Assembly (NCBI GenBank): GCA_012839015.1
Contig: DUOF01000047.1
Coordinates: 1 to 13,452 of the forward strand
Length of the DNA stretch: 13,452 nt
Origin: a bacterium
GTDB lineage: Bacteria > Bacillota_I > Bacilli_A > RFN20 > DUOF01
Direction of reading: 5' to 3'
A model generated the notes under the pieces. The model ran no database searches. It saw nothing but the letters and a program-made list of their open reading frames with translations, and was not told the origin of the DNA. Shown here piece by piece: positions 13,360-13,452 of this stretch. A program made the position numbers and the translations under genes. Each line of letters starts with the position of its first letter. Position 1 is the stretch's first letter.

Positions 13360-13452
13360 TTAAATGACTGCGTCTCGATAATAATAAAAATTATCAGGAT
13401 TATCCTTCTCTAGATAATACTCATTGGAGTCCAGTACTGCATCATAATACTG
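13360..13452 (-). pseudogene. Upstream PBP linker fragment ending in an in-frame TAA
   Basis: Reading the minus strand from 13452, 30 codons in the same frame as the transpeptidase give QYYDAVLDSNEYYLEKDNPD, then NFYYYRDAVI, then TAA at 13360-13362, then Glu-Leu-Val-Ser-Leu. The block YYYRDAVI-x-ELVSLNLYEN-x-LRGLKV is what is expected before the transpeptidase domain of class A PBPs (Y-DAV-EL...RGGLKIYT). A single change from AAA, CAA or GAA to TAA would explain the break. The glycosyltransferase domain and membrane anchor would lie beyond the window. Confidence 0.6.

Noticed and set aside
1..13452. CRISPR arrays, insertion sequences, tRNA or rRNA genes, prophage parts
   Set aside because: I searched by eye for spaced repeats, transposase motifs and tRNA-like T-arms and found none; the coding density leaves almost no free sequence.

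Overview
The window is AT-rich and carries the downstream half of the classical S10-spc-alpha ribosomal protein cluster. It reads left to right as the 3' end of rplX, then rplE, rpsN, rpsH, rplF, rplR, rpsE, rplO, secY, adk, map, infA, rpmJ, rpsM, rpsK, rpoA and rplQ. A lone small membrane-protein gene follows, then an ECF-transporter energy module (ecfA1, ecfA2, ecfT) and truA. On the opposite strand, tail to tail with truA, lies the C-terminal part of a class A penicillin-binding protein.

The gene order secY-adk-map-infA-rpmJ-rpsM-rpsK-rpoA-rplQ-ecfA1-ecfA2-ecfT-truA is the arrangement of low-GC Bacillota such as Bacillus. Strong AGGAGG ribosome binding sites, zinc-type S14 and L36, and a cysteine-bearing Adk lid support this. 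TGA is used as a stop and Trp is TGG, so the code is standard and not mycoplasmal. The penicillin-binding protein implies a peptidoglycan wall. The missing rpmD (L30) and the lysine-rich tails suggest a reduced Bacilli or Erysipelotrichia-like lineage related to Mollicutes. That placement is inference.

Positions 1-8819 look like one long transcription unit with gaps of at most about 30 bases and several stop/start overlaps (rplO/secY, secY/adk, adk/map). It builds both ribosomal subunits and adds the Sec channel, adenylate kinase, methionine aminopeptidase, IF-1 and RNA polymerase alpha. An intrinsic terminator closes it at 8819-8842. A 55-codon gene for a basic single-pass membrane protein then sits between this terminator and a second one at 9053-9081. 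The ecfA1-ecfA2-ecfT-truA operon (9123-12286) has overlapping genes. The energy module would power vitamin or metal uptake with substrate-binding S components encoded elsewhere.

No dedicated novel system (CRISPR, phage, mobile element or defence island) is visible. The points worth a second look are modifications of a conserved locus. L5 has a 77-residue Lys/Thr/Ala/Glu tail with a 14-residue repeat. There are smaller extensions on S5, L17 and IF-1. rpmD is absent, and the Adk zinc knuckle is one residue short. The truA/PBP junction shares a 9-bp inverted repeat across overlapping stop codons, and a single in-frame TAA interrupts the otherwise intact penicillin-binding protein frame.
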